From positions 16,282-80,281 of the forward strand of contig CAIMOX010000007.1 of assembly GCA_903843225.1 (NCBI GenBank): 64,000 nt of DNA, in the 5' to 3' direction. Under the pieces are notes generated by a model. The model had not been told where the DNA came from. It saw only the letters and a program-made list of their open reading frames with translations, and made no database searches. The DNA is from an uncultured Actinomycetes bacterium. GTDB taxonomy: Bacteria; Actinomycetota; Actinomycetes; Nanopelagicales; Nanopelagicaceae. Numbering within the stretch: position 1 is the stretch's first letter; each line of letters begins with the position of its first letter. The position numbers were made by a program, and so were the translations under genes. Shown one piece after another: positions 18,611 to 26,964 of the stretch.

Positions 18611-19009
18611 TTAGAAATTTTCCCGAAACTCCTGCGTATGTGAGATCTCAATGGTTGTCTGACCATCAACTGTGATCGTTGTCTGCGTGAAAGTTTCAAT
18701 ATGGCTGAAGGCTCCACCATTGAGCTGTTCGGCTGCCATTGCGGCGGCGAGCGCTTGGGTTTGGGCGATTAACTTCTCGTAGAGCTCTGGCGGCATCTCA
18801 TCAAGCTGAGAATTCCCCAGCAAATTCTTCAAGAGCGCAACGCTGGTGCGATGAGATTCAAGGGTTGATCCACATGGCGGGCACTCTGCACAGTGAATAG
18901 TGAGCGCTCTTTCTAACATCGGATCAAATAGCTCGTTATCCACTGAGAGGAGGATTACTGTGGAGATCTCTTCACAGGAGTGCTGGTGGTTTGCGCTGCA
19001 GGACATCAC
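18611..19009 (-). CDS. rsrA: Zinc-binding anti-sigma factor, RsrA-like
   Basis: 132 residues. The redox-sensing ZAS motif is intact: Cys12 plus His39-x3-Cys43-x2-Cys46 (HCAECPPCG). In RsrA, thiol oxidation releases zinc and the bound SigR. The C-terminal half (helix [28 protein letters not shown], then a beta-rich tail) is longer than in Streptomyces RsrA. Its ATG overlaps the sigR stop (ATGA), giving 1:1 coupled translation. Together with the SigR promoter upstream this makes an autoregulated thiol-stress loop. Confidence 0.9.
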   Translation of the reverse strand: MMSCSANHQHSCEEISTVILLSVDNELFDPMLERALTIHCAECPPCGSTLESHRTSVALLKNLLGNSQLDEMPPELYEKLIAQTQALAAAMAAEQLNGGAFSHIETFTQTTITVDGQTTIEISHTQEFRENF

Positions 19010-19701
19010 TTTGCTCCCTTCTTCTCAGGTTTTTGCGCCTGGGTAGAAGAACTCGGATCAATCCCTCTTGCACGTGCATAATCGGCAAGTGACTCACGAA
19101 GCAACTTACGACCGCGATGAAGTCTTGACATCACAGTCCCTGTCGGGACTCCAAGGATCTCGGCAATCTCTTTATAAGAATAACCTTCGACATCGGCGTA
19201 ATAGACAGCCATCCGAAAATCTTCAGGGATAGCAGAGAGCGCCGCTTTCACATCGCCATCAGGAATATTCTCGAGGACAAGATCTTCGGCTGATTTGCCT
19301 TGATCACTCGTGTGGGATGCCGCTTCAAAGATCTGCCAATCTTCGACTTCGCCATCAGAGATTTGTGGCCGGCGTTGATCCTTGCGATAGGTGTTGATAA
19401 AAGTCGTTGTCAGAATGCGATAAAGCCACGCCTTGAGATTTGTACCAGGCTCAAACTGATGGAAGGAGTTGAAGGCCTTGGCAAAGGTATCCTGAACAAG
19501 ATCCTGCGCATCATGTTGGTTACGGGTATATCGCAGCGCAGCAGAGTAAAGGGGGCTCGCAAATACCAGTGCATCTCGTTCAAATCGTGCGGTGCGCTCG
19601 GCAAGAGTCTCGGTAGCGCGGTCCACTACGAGAACCGGGGCTGCTCCTGTTGAGGAGGTTAGATCCACTTCGGTGCTCATAGGTAATAAGGCTACTGGCA
19701 T
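19006..19701 (-). CDS. sigR: ECF RNA polymerase sigma factor SigR/SigH-like
   Basis: 231 residues. Region 2: [53 protein letters not shown]; region 4: [38 protein letters not shown], both typical of the ECF12/SigR group. It would activate thioredoxin, mycothiol and proteolysis genes under disulfide stress. I kept the ATG at 19701 because a SigR-type promoter ends 8 nt before it; an ATG at 19680 is the alternative. The start-proximal 28 residues are low complexity. Divergent from aroA. Confidence 0.93.
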   Translation of the reverse strand: MPVALLPMSTEVDLTSSTGAAPVLVVDRATETLAERTARFERDALVFASPLYSAALRYTRNQHDAQDLVQDTFAKAFNSFHQFEPGTNLKAWLYRILTTTFINTYRKDQRRPQISDGEVEDWQIFEAASHTSDQGKSAEDLVLENIPDGDVKAALSAIPEDFRMAVYYADVEGYSYKEIAEILGVPTGTVMSRLHRGRKLLRESLADYARARGIDPSSSTQAQKPEKKGAK

Positions 19702-19709
19702 ATTCTGAT

Positions 19710-19736
19710 AACGCGCTGTGAGAGATATCTATTCCC
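19710..19736 (-). promoter_or_regulatory. SigR-dependent autoregulatory promoter of sigR-rsrA
   Basis: Minus strand: GGGAAT (19731-19736), an 18-bp spacer, then GTT (19710-19712), an exact match to the SigR/SigH consensus GGGAAT-N18-GTT. The start codon follows 8 nt after GTT, so this transcript would be leaderless or nearly so. Confidence 0.75.
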
Positions 19737-19738
19737 AG

Positions 19739-19744
19739 TAGAAT
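19739..19744 (+). promoter_or_regulatory. Predicted leaderless -10 element of aroA
   Basis: TAGAAT followed by CCTGAC and the ATG at 19751. It lies 3 bp from the -35 of the divergent sigR promoter, so the two promoters overlap. Confidence 0.6.
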
Positions 19745-19750
19745 CCTGAC

Positions 19751-21067
19751 ATGACGCAACTCTGGCCAGCCCCCCACCGCGGGAGTACTCCAGTCAATGC
19801 GCGCATCACGATTCCTGGCTCAAAGTCGGTTACCAACCGAGCGCTCATCTTGGCCGCCTTGGCCAACTCCCCTTCACTACTTCGAAAGCCATTGCACTCA
19901 CGAGATTCTGCGCTCATGATCGCTGGGCTAAAGGCGATTGGCGTCGGAATCGAGAGTGCTGCACATGGCGACCTCACCGTTACTCCCGCTCCTCTGTACG
20001 GCCCGGCTCAGGTGGATGTTGGTAATGCTGGGACTGTCATGCGCTTTCTGCCGCCGGTTGCTGCGATGGCTAATGGGCTCGTTCACTTTGATGGCGATGC
20101 CAGATCTCACGAACGACCACTAGGTCCGGTAATTGCAGCCCTTGAATCACTTGGTGTCAGTATCGAACATGGCAATCGCTACTCGCTACCCCTCACTATC
20201 AATGCGCATGGTCAGCTACGCGGTGGTCTTGTGGATGTAGATGCTTCATCATCGAGTCAATTCATCTCCGCTCTCCTACTCGTTGCGCCGGCGACGCAAG
20301 AGGGAATTACTATTCGCCACACTGGCCAGACGCTGCCATCGATGCCTCATATTGAAATGACTGTTCAGATGCTTCGTGAGATTGGTGTCGAAGTTGAGGT
20401 AACTGATGGCACGAACTGGCGTGTCTATCCGACCGTGATGGCTGGTCGTGAGATCACGATTGAACCGGATCTATCAAATGCCGCACCTTTTATGGGAGCT
20501 GCAATGATCTGTGGTGGATCAGTAACTATTACCGATTGGCCACGTCACACCACTCAGCCAGGTGATCAGTTGCGATCAATCTTTACCCAGATGGGTGCGA
20601 AGGTGAGCTTCTCCGAATCCGAGCATGGATCTGACCTCACCATTACCGGCACCGGAACTATCCGCGGGATTGATATCGACCTGCACGATGTTGGCGAACT
20701 CACGCCATCGATTGCAGCTCTTTGCGCCTTAGCCCAAACTCCTTCCACACTTCGTGGCATTGGCCATCTACGGCTTCACGAGACTGATCGCTTGGCAGCA
20801 CTCGCGGCAGAGATCAACGCATTAGGTGGTGATGTTGATGAAGAAGAGAGCGCGCTCCACATATCACCAGCGCCATTACATGCCGGAACCTTTCATAGTT
20901 ATGAAGACCACCGCCTAGCGACCGCTGGTGCGATGCTTGGATTACACGTACCTGGCATTATGGTTGAGAATATTGAAACTACCCAAAAAACCCTTCCTGA
21001 TTTCCCCGGTGCATGGAGCGATCTCCTGCAGCAAACTCGAGTCGAGCCTGGGGCAGCGAATCAGTGA
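19751..21067 (+). CDS. aroA: 3-phosphoshikimate 1-carboxyvinyltransferase (EPSP synthase)
   Basis: 438 residues. GSKSVTNRALILAAL near residue 24, GNAGTVMRFLPPVAA (about 93-107), SSSSQFISALLL, and near the C terminus LRLHETDRLAALAAEINALGG and SYEDHRLATAGAMLGL are all EPSP-synthase signatures. The usual NAGTTMRF reads NAGTVMRF here. It joins shikimate 3-phosphate and phosphoenolpyruvate in aromatic amino-acid synthesis. rsgA follows with a GTGA overlap and hisN 23 bp later, an actinobacterial arrangement. Confidence 0.96.
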   Translation: MTQLWPAPHRGSTPVNARITIPGSKSVTNRALILAALANSPSLLRKPLHSRDSALMIAGLKAIGVGIESAAHGDLTVTPAPLYGPAQVDVGNAGTVMRFLPPVAAMANGLVHFDGDARSHERPLGPVIAALESLGVSIEHGNRYSLPLTINAHGQLRGGLVDVDASSSSQFISALLLVAPATQEGITIRHTGQTLPSMPHIEMTVQMLREIGVEVEVTDGTNWRVYPTVMAGREITIEPDLSNAAPFMGAAMICGGSVTITDWPRHTTQPGDQLRSIFTQMGAKVSFSESEHGSDLTITGTGTIRGIDIDLHDVGELTPSIAALCALAQTPSTLRGIGHLRLHETDRLAALAAEINALGGDVDEEESALHISPAPLHAGTFHSYEDHRLATAGAMLGLHVPGIMVENIETTQKTLPDFPGAWSDLLQQTRVEPGAANQ

Positions 21068-22050
21068 CGCCACGCGAATTTGATGAGGATGATGTTCGAA
21101 TTCGGCCGAAGGAGCGCACTCGCCCACGTACGAAAGATCGCCCAGATTACTCCGCCTCACAAATCGCCCGCGTTATTGCAGTAGATAGAGGTCGCACCAC
21201 CTGTCTCATTGAGGAGAGTGGCCTCCTTATCACCGCCATGAAATCTCGAGAGCTCGGCCGCAAATCAGTCGTTGTCGGCGATCTCGTTGGCCTTGTGGGA
21301 GATCTCACCGGCACGGAAGGAACTCTCGCTCGAATCGTCCTCGTTACTCCTCGAAAGAATGTCCTCACGCGCACTGTCGATGATATCGCTGAATTTGAAC
21401 GCATGATCGTCTCGAACGTCGATCAGATCGGTATCGTGATAGCCGCAGCTGATCCAGAACCACGTCATGGTTTTGTTGATCGAGCACTTGTAGTCGCCTT
21501 TGATCAGGCAATTACACCACTCATTATTGTGACGAAATGCGATCTCGCCGATCCTCGAGAATTCCTCGAGATGTACTCTGAGCTCGATGTGAAATCGCTC
21601 ATGATCTCTCGAGGTAGTGATCTTGATCCACTGCGCAAAGAGCTCCGACATAAACGAACAGTTCTTCTTGGCCATTCTGGCGTAGGCAAATCCACGTTGG
21701 TGAATGCACTGACTCAGAGTGAGAGTCGAGCTACCGGTGTCGTGAACTCCGCAACGGGGCGCGGTCGACATACTTCCTCAAGCGCGGTCGCTCTCAAAAT
21801 TGATCTCGATGCGAATGAGAGTGGCTGGATTATCGATACTCCAGGAGTCCGCTCATTCGGTTTGGCGCATGTTGAGCGGGATCGCGTCATTAGCGCTTTT
21901 CCAGAGTTTGCTGCCGCAATCGAACACTGCCCGCGAAACTGCTCACACGATGAAGAGAATTGCGCACTCAATCACTGGCCAACGCTCTCAGAGAGTGCAC
22001 TCCACCGTTTAGCGAACCTGCGGCGCCTTCTTGCCGAAGGCGCAAAATAA
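21064..22050 (+). CDS. rsgA: Small ribosomal subunit biogenesis GTPase RsgA
   Basis: 328 residues from the GTG at 21064, which overlaps the aroA stop as GTGA; a longer reading from 21013 lies wholly inside aroA. The circularly permuted GTPase order is present: G4 VTKCD, then P-loop LLGHSGVGKSTLVNAL, then DTPGVRSFGL, with an N-terminal OB fold and a C-terminal zinc finger CPRNCSHDEENC. RsgA acts in late 30S maturation, where GTP hydrolysis is stimulated by the subunit. Translation is probably coupled to aroA. Confidence 0.95.
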   Translation: MTPREFDEDDVRIRPKERTRPRTKDRPDYSASQIARVIAVDRGRTTCLIEESGLLITAMKSRELGRKSVVVGDLVGLVGDLTGTEGTLARIVLVTPRKNVLTRTVDDIAEFERMIVSNVDQIGIVIAAADPEPRHGFVDRALVVAFDQAITPLIIVTKCDLADPREFLEMYSELDVKSLMISRGSDLDPLRKELRHKRTVLLGHSGVGKSTLVNALTQSESRATGVVNSATGRGRHTSSSAVALKIDLDANESGWIIDTPGVRSFGLAHVERDRVISAFPEFAAAIEHCPRNCSHDEENCALNHWPTLSESALHRLANLRRLLAEGAK

Positions 22051-22061
22051 GTGGCAGCAGA

Positions 22062-22067
22062 TAGAAT
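22062..22067 (+). promoter_or_regulatory. Predicted leaderless -10 element of hisN
   Basis: TAGAAT followed by CTGACC and the ATG at 22074, the same layout as aroA (TAGAAT-CCTGAC-ATG). It indicates that hisN has its own promoter inside the aroA-rsgA-hisN run. Confidence 0.55.
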
Positions 22068-22073
22068 CTGACC

Positions 22074-22880
22074 ATGAGAAATTATGCTCTCGATTTATCA
22101 TTGGCACTTCGGTTAGCCGATGCCGCTGATGCAATTTCAAGTGCGAAATATCAAAGCGCTGAGTTGATTATCGAAACGAAACCAGATCTCACTCCCGTGA
22201 CTGATGTTGATAAGGGTATCGAGTTCATGATTCGCGATGTCCTCTCGCAAGAACGCCCCCTCGATCTCGTCGTCGGTGAAGAGTTCGGTGGAAAAGAGGA
22301 AGCGTTAGCTGCCGGTAGCGAGAAGTACTACTGGGTAATTGACCCCATCGATGGAACAAAGAACTTCGTTCGCGGGGTTCCGACCTGGGGAACTCTGATT
22401 GCACTCGTAAGCCCAGCACACGAAGTAGTTGTAGGTGTTGTCAGCGCGCCTGCTCTCTATCGACGTTGGTATGCCCAGAAGAATGGCGGAGCGTTCGTCA
22501 GTGAAAATGGCGGAGCCGCACGACAGATCCATGTTTCACAGGTTGCATCACTTGCTGACTGCTCAATCTCATATTCCGATTTGGTCGGGTGGGGTAATCG
22601 TCGCCAACACTTTATCGATCTCCAAGAGAAGATTTGGCGCACTCGTGGCCTCGGTGACTTCTGGTCACATATGTTGGTCGCAGAAGGTGCCGTTGATATT
22701 GCAGTAGAACCAGCACTCGCACTCTGGGATATGGCAGCGAATGCCATTATCGTTGAAGAGGCCGGTGGAACCTTCGGTGATCTCGATGGTGGGCGCGGTG
22801 CGCATGGTCCAAATGCACTCTCTACCAATGGAAAATTACACCAACCATTCCTTGATGCGATCAACCCAGTAAAGAATTAA
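22074..22880 (+). CDS. hisN: Histidinol-phosphatase, inositol-monophosphatase family
   Basis: 268 residues. IMPase metal-site motifs: GEEFGG (about 67), DPIDGTKNFVRGVPTWGTLIAL (about 91) and WDMAANAIIVEEAGGTFGDLDG (about 217). The FVRGVPTWGTLIAL form is that of the actinobacterial HisN, which dephosphorylates histidinol phosphate in histidine synthesis. The position directly after aroA-rsgA supports this. Activity on inositol phosphates cannot be excluded. Confidence 0.88.
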   Translation: MRNYALDLSLALRLADAADAISSAKYQSAELIIETKPDLTPVTDVDKGIEFMIRDVLSQERPLDLVVGEEFGGKEEALAAGSEKYYWVIDPIDGTKNFVRGVPTWGTLIALVSPAHEVVVGVVSAPALYRRWYAQKNGGAFVSENGGAARQIHVSQVASLADCSISYSDLVGWGNRRQHFIDLQEKIWRTRGLGDFWSHMLVAEGAVDIAVEPALALWDMAANAIIVEEAGGTFGDLDGGRGAHGPNALSTNGKLHQPFLDAINPVKN

Positions 22881-22896
22881 GGAACGGTAATCACAT

Positions 22897-23502
22897 ATGG
22901 GCTTGTTCTCATTCTTCTCCAGAAAGAAGAAACGCTCCCAGATCGATGGGCTCAATGGCGAAACATCGCACGGTAGCGCGGCCAAAGTTATTGAAAGACA
23001 ATGGCACCACAACCTCGAGCATCTCACTGTCGTAACCCACCCACTCGGCGATACCCGAGGTACTGATCTCGACCACACGCTTATCATGAGTTCACTCGTC
23101 GCTATGAGCCAAGAAATTTCATTACTTGCCCATGAAGAGCAATCACTGCAATCACTCTTTCGTGCACTCTCACTCGCACTTACCGCCAAAGCGGCAGCTG
23201 AAGATATTTCACTAGAGAGCGTTGACGTTTTATCACTCTCTGGTCAAGAGAGCGTGGGATATTCGGCGAGAGCGCTCTTGAATGGAAGACGGTTTACGAT
23301 CTTGCTTGGCGATCGTGCGGCAGTTGGGCGGGCGAGCACGCCATTTGCTGCCGAAATTTCTGCCCACCTCGCCTTAGAAATCGCAGATACTCCACGCGAA
23401 GATCTGCGACATCCCGCAGATGAAAGCTCAGCGCGAACCCTAGTACTCGCTATCGATGGAATTTCCTACGCAGCCGTCACTACCAGCTCGCAGCTGCGTT
23501 AG
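22897..23502 (+). CDS. Soluble protein resembling an isolated P-type ATPase nucleotide-binding domain
   Basis: 201 residues, no TM segment, basic N terminus (FSRKKKRSQ). I see no annotated family by eye, but the sequence reads like the N-domain of heavy-metal P-type ATPases: THPLGDTRGTDLDHTLIMSSLVAMSQ, then a helix and SLSGQESVGYSARALLNGRRFTILLGDRAAVG (compare the GxGVxAxVxGxxxxxGN segment), and the closing SSARTLVLAIDGISYAAVTTSSQLR (compare the strand before the P-domain). The phosphorylation DKTGT and hinge motifs are absent, so it cannot be a pump. It follows hisN by 16 bp and overlaps the convergent zwf by 4 bp. Function unknown. Confidence 0.6.
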   Translation: MGLFSFFSRKKKRSQIDGLNGETSHGSAAKVIERQWHHNLEHLTVVTHPLGDTRGTDLDHTLIMSSLVAMSQEISLLAHEEQSLQSLFRALSLALTAKAAAEDISLESVDVLSLSGQESVGYSARALLNGRRFTILLGDRAAVGRASTPFAAEISAHLALEIADTPREDLRHPADESSARTLVLAIDGISYAAVTTSSQLR

Positions 23503-24884
23503 AGATCAATCCACTTTCCGCCAACAAGGTCAGAAGCGCGCTCTGGTCCCCATGATCCAACAAAGTATGGGAAGAGTGCTGGCTCACCTGAAATAACATT
23601 TTCGAGGATGCGCCAGGTTTCAAGTACTGAATCAATGCGAGTAAAACGCATATGGTCGCCCGACATTGCGGCGCGCAGCAGACGTTCATACGCCTCTTGA
23701 CGTTCACCAAGGGCTGCCGAAAATTCGACGTTCAGCTGCACTGGTTGTGTGCTGAGGGAATCTCCCGGAGATTTCGCAAGGAGTGAAATATCAACACCAT
23801 CATTTTTGCCTAGACGGAAACGGAGGAGGTTTGGTGCACCTGCTTGCGTTTCAGCGAAGAGCAATCGAGGTGGTTGCTTAAACTCGATGACCACTTCAAG
23901 TGTGGATTCTGCAAGTTCCTTGCCAGTGCGGAGATAGAACGGAACTCCTGCCCATCGCCAGTTATCAATATGGACCAGCGCTGCTGCGAAGGTTTCGGTA
24001 TCTGAGTGTGGCTTCACTCCTGGCTCATCGAGGTAGCCCACATATTGTCCACGTACGACATTCTCTGGTTTGAGCGGTGAGATCGCACGGAAGATCTTTA
24101 ACTTCTCATCTTCCATATTGTGCGAGTTGATCTCTGACGGTGGCTCCATTGCAATCAGTGCCAGAACTTGCAATAGGTGGTTCTGCAAGACATCGCGGAG
24201 CGCACCAACTCCGTCATAGAAAGCACCGCGTCCATCAATGCCAAAATCTTCAGCCATGGTGATCTGAACACTTGCGATATAACGATGATTCCAGACTGGT
24301 TCCCAGATTGAATTTGCGAAGCGGAAGATCAAAATATCTTCAACCGCCTCTTTTCCGAGATAGTGATCGATACGAAAGATTCGCTCTTCTGGAAGAACAG
24401 CTTCGAGTGAATCTTGGAGTTGAATCGCAGATGCTAGATCGCGGCCGAATGGCTTCTCAACGACGAGGCGGACTCGATCCATCAGTCCGGCAGCCGCCAA
24501 GCCACGTGTCACCTGCTCAAAAGCAGATGGTGGGATCGCAAGGTAGATAACAATATTTTTCTTGCCCTCAAGGCTAATGGCTAAACGATCATAGAGATCT
24601 TGATCTTCATATGTTCCAACGACGAGGTGGAGGTGCTTATCAAGAAACTCTAATACTTTATCGTCTGGGGCTTTAACAATATTCTTAATCGAATCAAAGG
24701 CATATGTAACGAATTCTTGATCGCTCCACTTTGTTGAGGCTACACCGACGATATCTGTTGTGAGAAAGCCACTACGTGCCATGTTGTAGAGCGCGGGAAA
24801 GAGTTTCTTCTTCGCAAGATCACCGGTCGCTCCAAAGAGCACAAGTACATCTGCATCATCAAGCTTCTTTTTGCGGGGTGCCAT
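23499..24884 (-). CDS. zwf: Glucose-6-phosphate 1-dehydrogenase
   Basis: 461 residues. GATGDLAKKKLFPALY is the dinucleotide-binding site, RIDHYLGKE (about 176) holds the catalytic His/Lys region, and EKPFGRDL precedes it. It oxidises glucose 6-phosphate to 6-phosphogluconolactone. It is the last gene of a pgl-gnd-zwf run on the minus strand, with AGAGGAA before its ATG and 8 bp after the gnd stop. The helper gene opcA, usual in actinobacteria, is not present here. Confidence 0.96.
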   Translation of the reverse strand: MAPRKKKLDDADVLVLFGATGDLAKKKLFPALYNMARSGFLTTDIVGVASTKWSDQEFVTYAFDSIKNIVKAPDDKVLEFLDKHLHLVVGTYEDQDLYDRLAISLEGKKNIVIYLAIPPSAFEQVTRGLAAAGLMDRVRLVVEKPFGRDLASAIQLQDSLEAVLPEERIFRIDHYLGKEAVEDILIFRFANSIWEPVWNHRYIASVQITMAEDFGIDGRGAFYDGVGALRDVLQNHLLQVLALIAMEPPSEINSHNMEDEKLKIFRAISPLKPENVVRGQYVGYLDEPGVKPHSDTETFAAALVHIDNWRWAGVPFYLRTGKELAESTLEVVIEFKQPPRLLFAETQAGAPNLLRFRLGKNDGVDISLLAKSPGDSLSTQPVQLNVEFSAALGERQEAYERLLRAAMSGDHMRFTRIDSVLETWRILENVISGEPALFPYFVGSWGPERASDLVGGKWIDL

Positions 24885-24892
24885 GAATTCCT

Positions 24893-25942
24893 CTACTTCT
24901 TGGTTGCTTGCGTATTTTTCGCTTCGATATGTCCGCCAAACTTCTTTCGCATTGCAGAGAGCACCTTATTTGCATAAAGGTCATTTCCGCGCGAAGTAAA
25001 GCGACCCATGAGTGAGGCGCTCAACACATTTGCTGGCACACCTGCATCGATAGCGGTAGCTACGGTCCAGCGGCCCTCGCCTGAATCTGAGACCGATCCC
25101 TCATAACCATCGAGCTTCGGATCTTCCTGGTACGCAATCGCCGTAAGGTCTAAGAGCCAGGATGCGACTACTGATCCGCGGCGCCAAACTTCCGTGATCT
25201 CGCGCATATCTAAATCGTATTGAGTCTGGTTGTGATCGCCAACCGTAGTTGGGTGGTTGATTCCCGACCTCGCTGCTTCAAAGATGTTGAGGCCTTCTGC
25301 ATACGCTGCCATCGCGCCATACTCAATTCCATTATGGACCATCTTGACGAAATGTCCCGCACCGACCGGGCCGCAATGGTAGAAACCACATTCAGAGTTA
25401 GATGGTTCGCCGGTACGTCCTGGTGTGCGCTCGGCAGATTCAAATCCTGGTGCGAGTGCCTTAAAAATCGGAGTGAGGCGGTCAACAACCTTTACATCGC
25501 CACCAATCATCAATGAATACCCACGCTCTAATCCGTAGACCCCACCAGATGTTCCGACATCGACAAAGTTAATTCCCTTACTTGCAAGAAAAGCCGCGTT
25601 AGCAATGTCATCACGATAGAAAGTATTTCCGCCATCAATAATGGTTGAGCCTGGTGCGAGATGCTCGGCGACGGCATGAATAGTCTGCTGGGTAACTTCG
25701 GCGGGGACCATAATCCAGACGATCTGTGGATTGCTCTCGTTATTTTGCTTCGCAAGATCTGCGAGCGAAGAGAGACCGGTGTGGCCTTCTGCGGCGAGAC
25801 TCTTCACCGTATCTGCATTCACATCAAAGAGACTGATCTGCACTGGGGTTGTTGGATCGATATGAGTGGAGATGCGGCGGACAATATTGGCGCCCATTCG
25901 GCCAAGACCAACCATAGTAAATTGCAGTCCTTGAGTACTCAT
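24893..25942 (-). CDS. gnd: 6-phosphogluconate dehydrogenase, decarboxylating (short, NAD-type class)
   Basis: 349 residues, the short class rather than the ~470-residue NADP enzyme. N-terminal GLGRMGANIVRRI, IDGGNTFYRDD, the catalytic GTSGGVYGLERGYSLMIGG and GHFVKMVHNGIEYGAMAAYAEGLN are present. At the end of the second beta strand the acidic LFDVNADT replaces the NRT typical of NADP enzymes, suggesting NAD use, as in YqeC/GndA-like enzymes. GGGAG precedes the ATG. It gives ribulose 5-phosphate and CO2. Confidence 0.92.
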   Translation of the reverse strand: MSTQGLQFTMVGLGRMGANIVRRISTHIDPTTPVQISLFDVNADTVKSLAAEGHTGLSSLADLAKQNNESNPQIVWIMVPAEVTQQTIHAVAEHLAPGSTIIDGGNTFYRDDIANAAFLASKGINFVDVGTSGGVYGLERGYSLMIGGDVKVVDRLTPIFKALAPGFESAERTPGRTGEPSNSECGFYHCGPVGAGHFVKMVHNGIEYGAMAAYAEGLNIFEAARSGINHPTTVGDHNQTQYDLDMREITEVWRRGSVVASWLLDLTAIAYQEDPKLDGYEGSVSDSGEGRWTVATAIDAGVPANVLSASLMGRFTSRGNDLYANKVLSAMRKKFGGHIEAKNTQATKK

Positions 25943-25990
25943 TCATCTCCCTCTAACTTGTGGCACATCATGTAATGGTAAAAATTTAAT

Positions 25991-26758
25991 CTAGAACTTG
26001 AGATCTGTAACGATGCTTATTGAGGCGTTAGGTGAACTCTCTCGAAACAGTGAGATTGGGCTCGTCTGACCGCCACCAAGGAGCTCTTCGAGCGCCTCTC
26101 GCTTACCCTCGCCTACAACGAAGATATAGATAGCAGATGCATTAGCCAATCGAGCTACACCGATCGAAACCCGCTCTGCGGGTGGCTTAGGAGAATTATC
26201 TACCGCAACAGCTGATTTCATAGAATCGAGCTCGCGGGTGTGGCCTGGAAAGAGTGAGGCGATATGGCCATCCTCGCCCATACTGAGGATGACGGCATCA
26301 AAGCGCGAGGTATCCCCTACCTTTATGTCGAGCTCGCTGGCGTACTTCTCGGCCGCCTCGGCAAGGGTGCAGGTACTCGGTTCTGCCACTCTCTCAAAGA
26401 GGATGTGGCTGGTCGATCTTTCAAAGCCAGCCATCAGCGTTGAATCTGAGCGCTCTGGGTCATCTAATCCAAGGAAGCGTTCATCACTCAACCAGATTCT
26501 CACCTTGGCGCCCTTAAAGGTCTCATCTTGCGAGGTAGTGCGAAAGAGCGCGACATCAATCCCCTTGGCGATCGCAAGGCCAGTACGGCCTCCAGTGATC
26601 ACTATCTGAGCTTCGCGGCCTTCATGCCAGGCATGAACAATTGCGGCGACGGTGCGACCAGCCACGAGTTGAATGAGTTGTTCGGCAGATGGATCAAAGA
26701 GTTTCTGAAAACGCGTCGACTCTGAGCCGCTCTGAGGTGAAGAGTCGTCGGATGGCAT
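25991..26758 (-). CDS. pgl: 6-phosphogluconolactonase
   Basis: 255 residues. ITGGRTGLAIAKGI (about 50), IWLSDERFLGLDDPERSDS and AVILSMGEDGHIASLFPGH are the GlcN6P-deaminase/DevB-type signatures of Pgl. It hydrolyses 6-phosphogluconolactone between the zwf and gnd steps, and it is the first gene of the pgl-gnd-zwf run. The initiator tRNA terminator lies directly upstream, so pgl has its own promoter in 26759-26786. Confidence 0.93.
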   Translation of the reverse strand: MPSDDSSPQSGSESTRFQKLFDPSAEQLIQLVAGRTVAAIVHAWHEGREAQIVITGGRTGLAIAKGIDVALFRTTSQDETFKGAKVRIWLSDERFLGLDDPERSDSTLMAGFERSTSHILFERVAEPSTCTLAEAAEKYASELDIKVGDTSRFDAVILSMGEDGHIASLFPGHTRELDSMKSAVAVDNSPKPPAERVSIGVARLANASAIYIFVVGEGKREALEELLGGGQTSPISLFRESSPNASISIVTDLKF

Positions 26759-26786
26759 ATGTCTTAGCGTATTCGTTTTTCAAGGC

Positions 26787-26827
26787 GAAAAAAAATCCGA
26801 CTCATGAAAACTTCTCATGAGTCGGAT
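26787..26827 (-). terminator. Intrinsic terminator of tRNA-fMet
   Basis: On the minus strand a perfect 13-bp stem (26815-26827 with 26795-26807; loop of 7) is followed by a run of eight T. It lies just downstream of the initiator tRNA and isolates it from pgl. Confidence 0.9.
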
Positions 26828-26838
26828 CTTCGTACAAG

Positions 26839-26912
26839 TAGCGGGGACAGGATTTGAACCTATGACCTCTGGGTTATGAGCCCAGCGAGCTACCGAGCTG
26901 CTCCACCCCGCG
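26839..26912 (-). tRNA. Initiator tRNA-fMet (anticodon CAT)
   Basis: 74 nt. Acceptor CGCGGGG with CCCCGCT gives the unpaired C1-U72 of initiator tRNAs, and the anticodon stem CTGGG/CCCAG with three G-C pairs surrounds CTCATAA. T loop TTCAAAT. CCA is not encoded. Confidence 0.97.
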
Positions 26913-26964
26913 TCGGTAACTCAATCTTAAAGGAAATCCTCTGAATTACCCAATCCGGTCTGAG

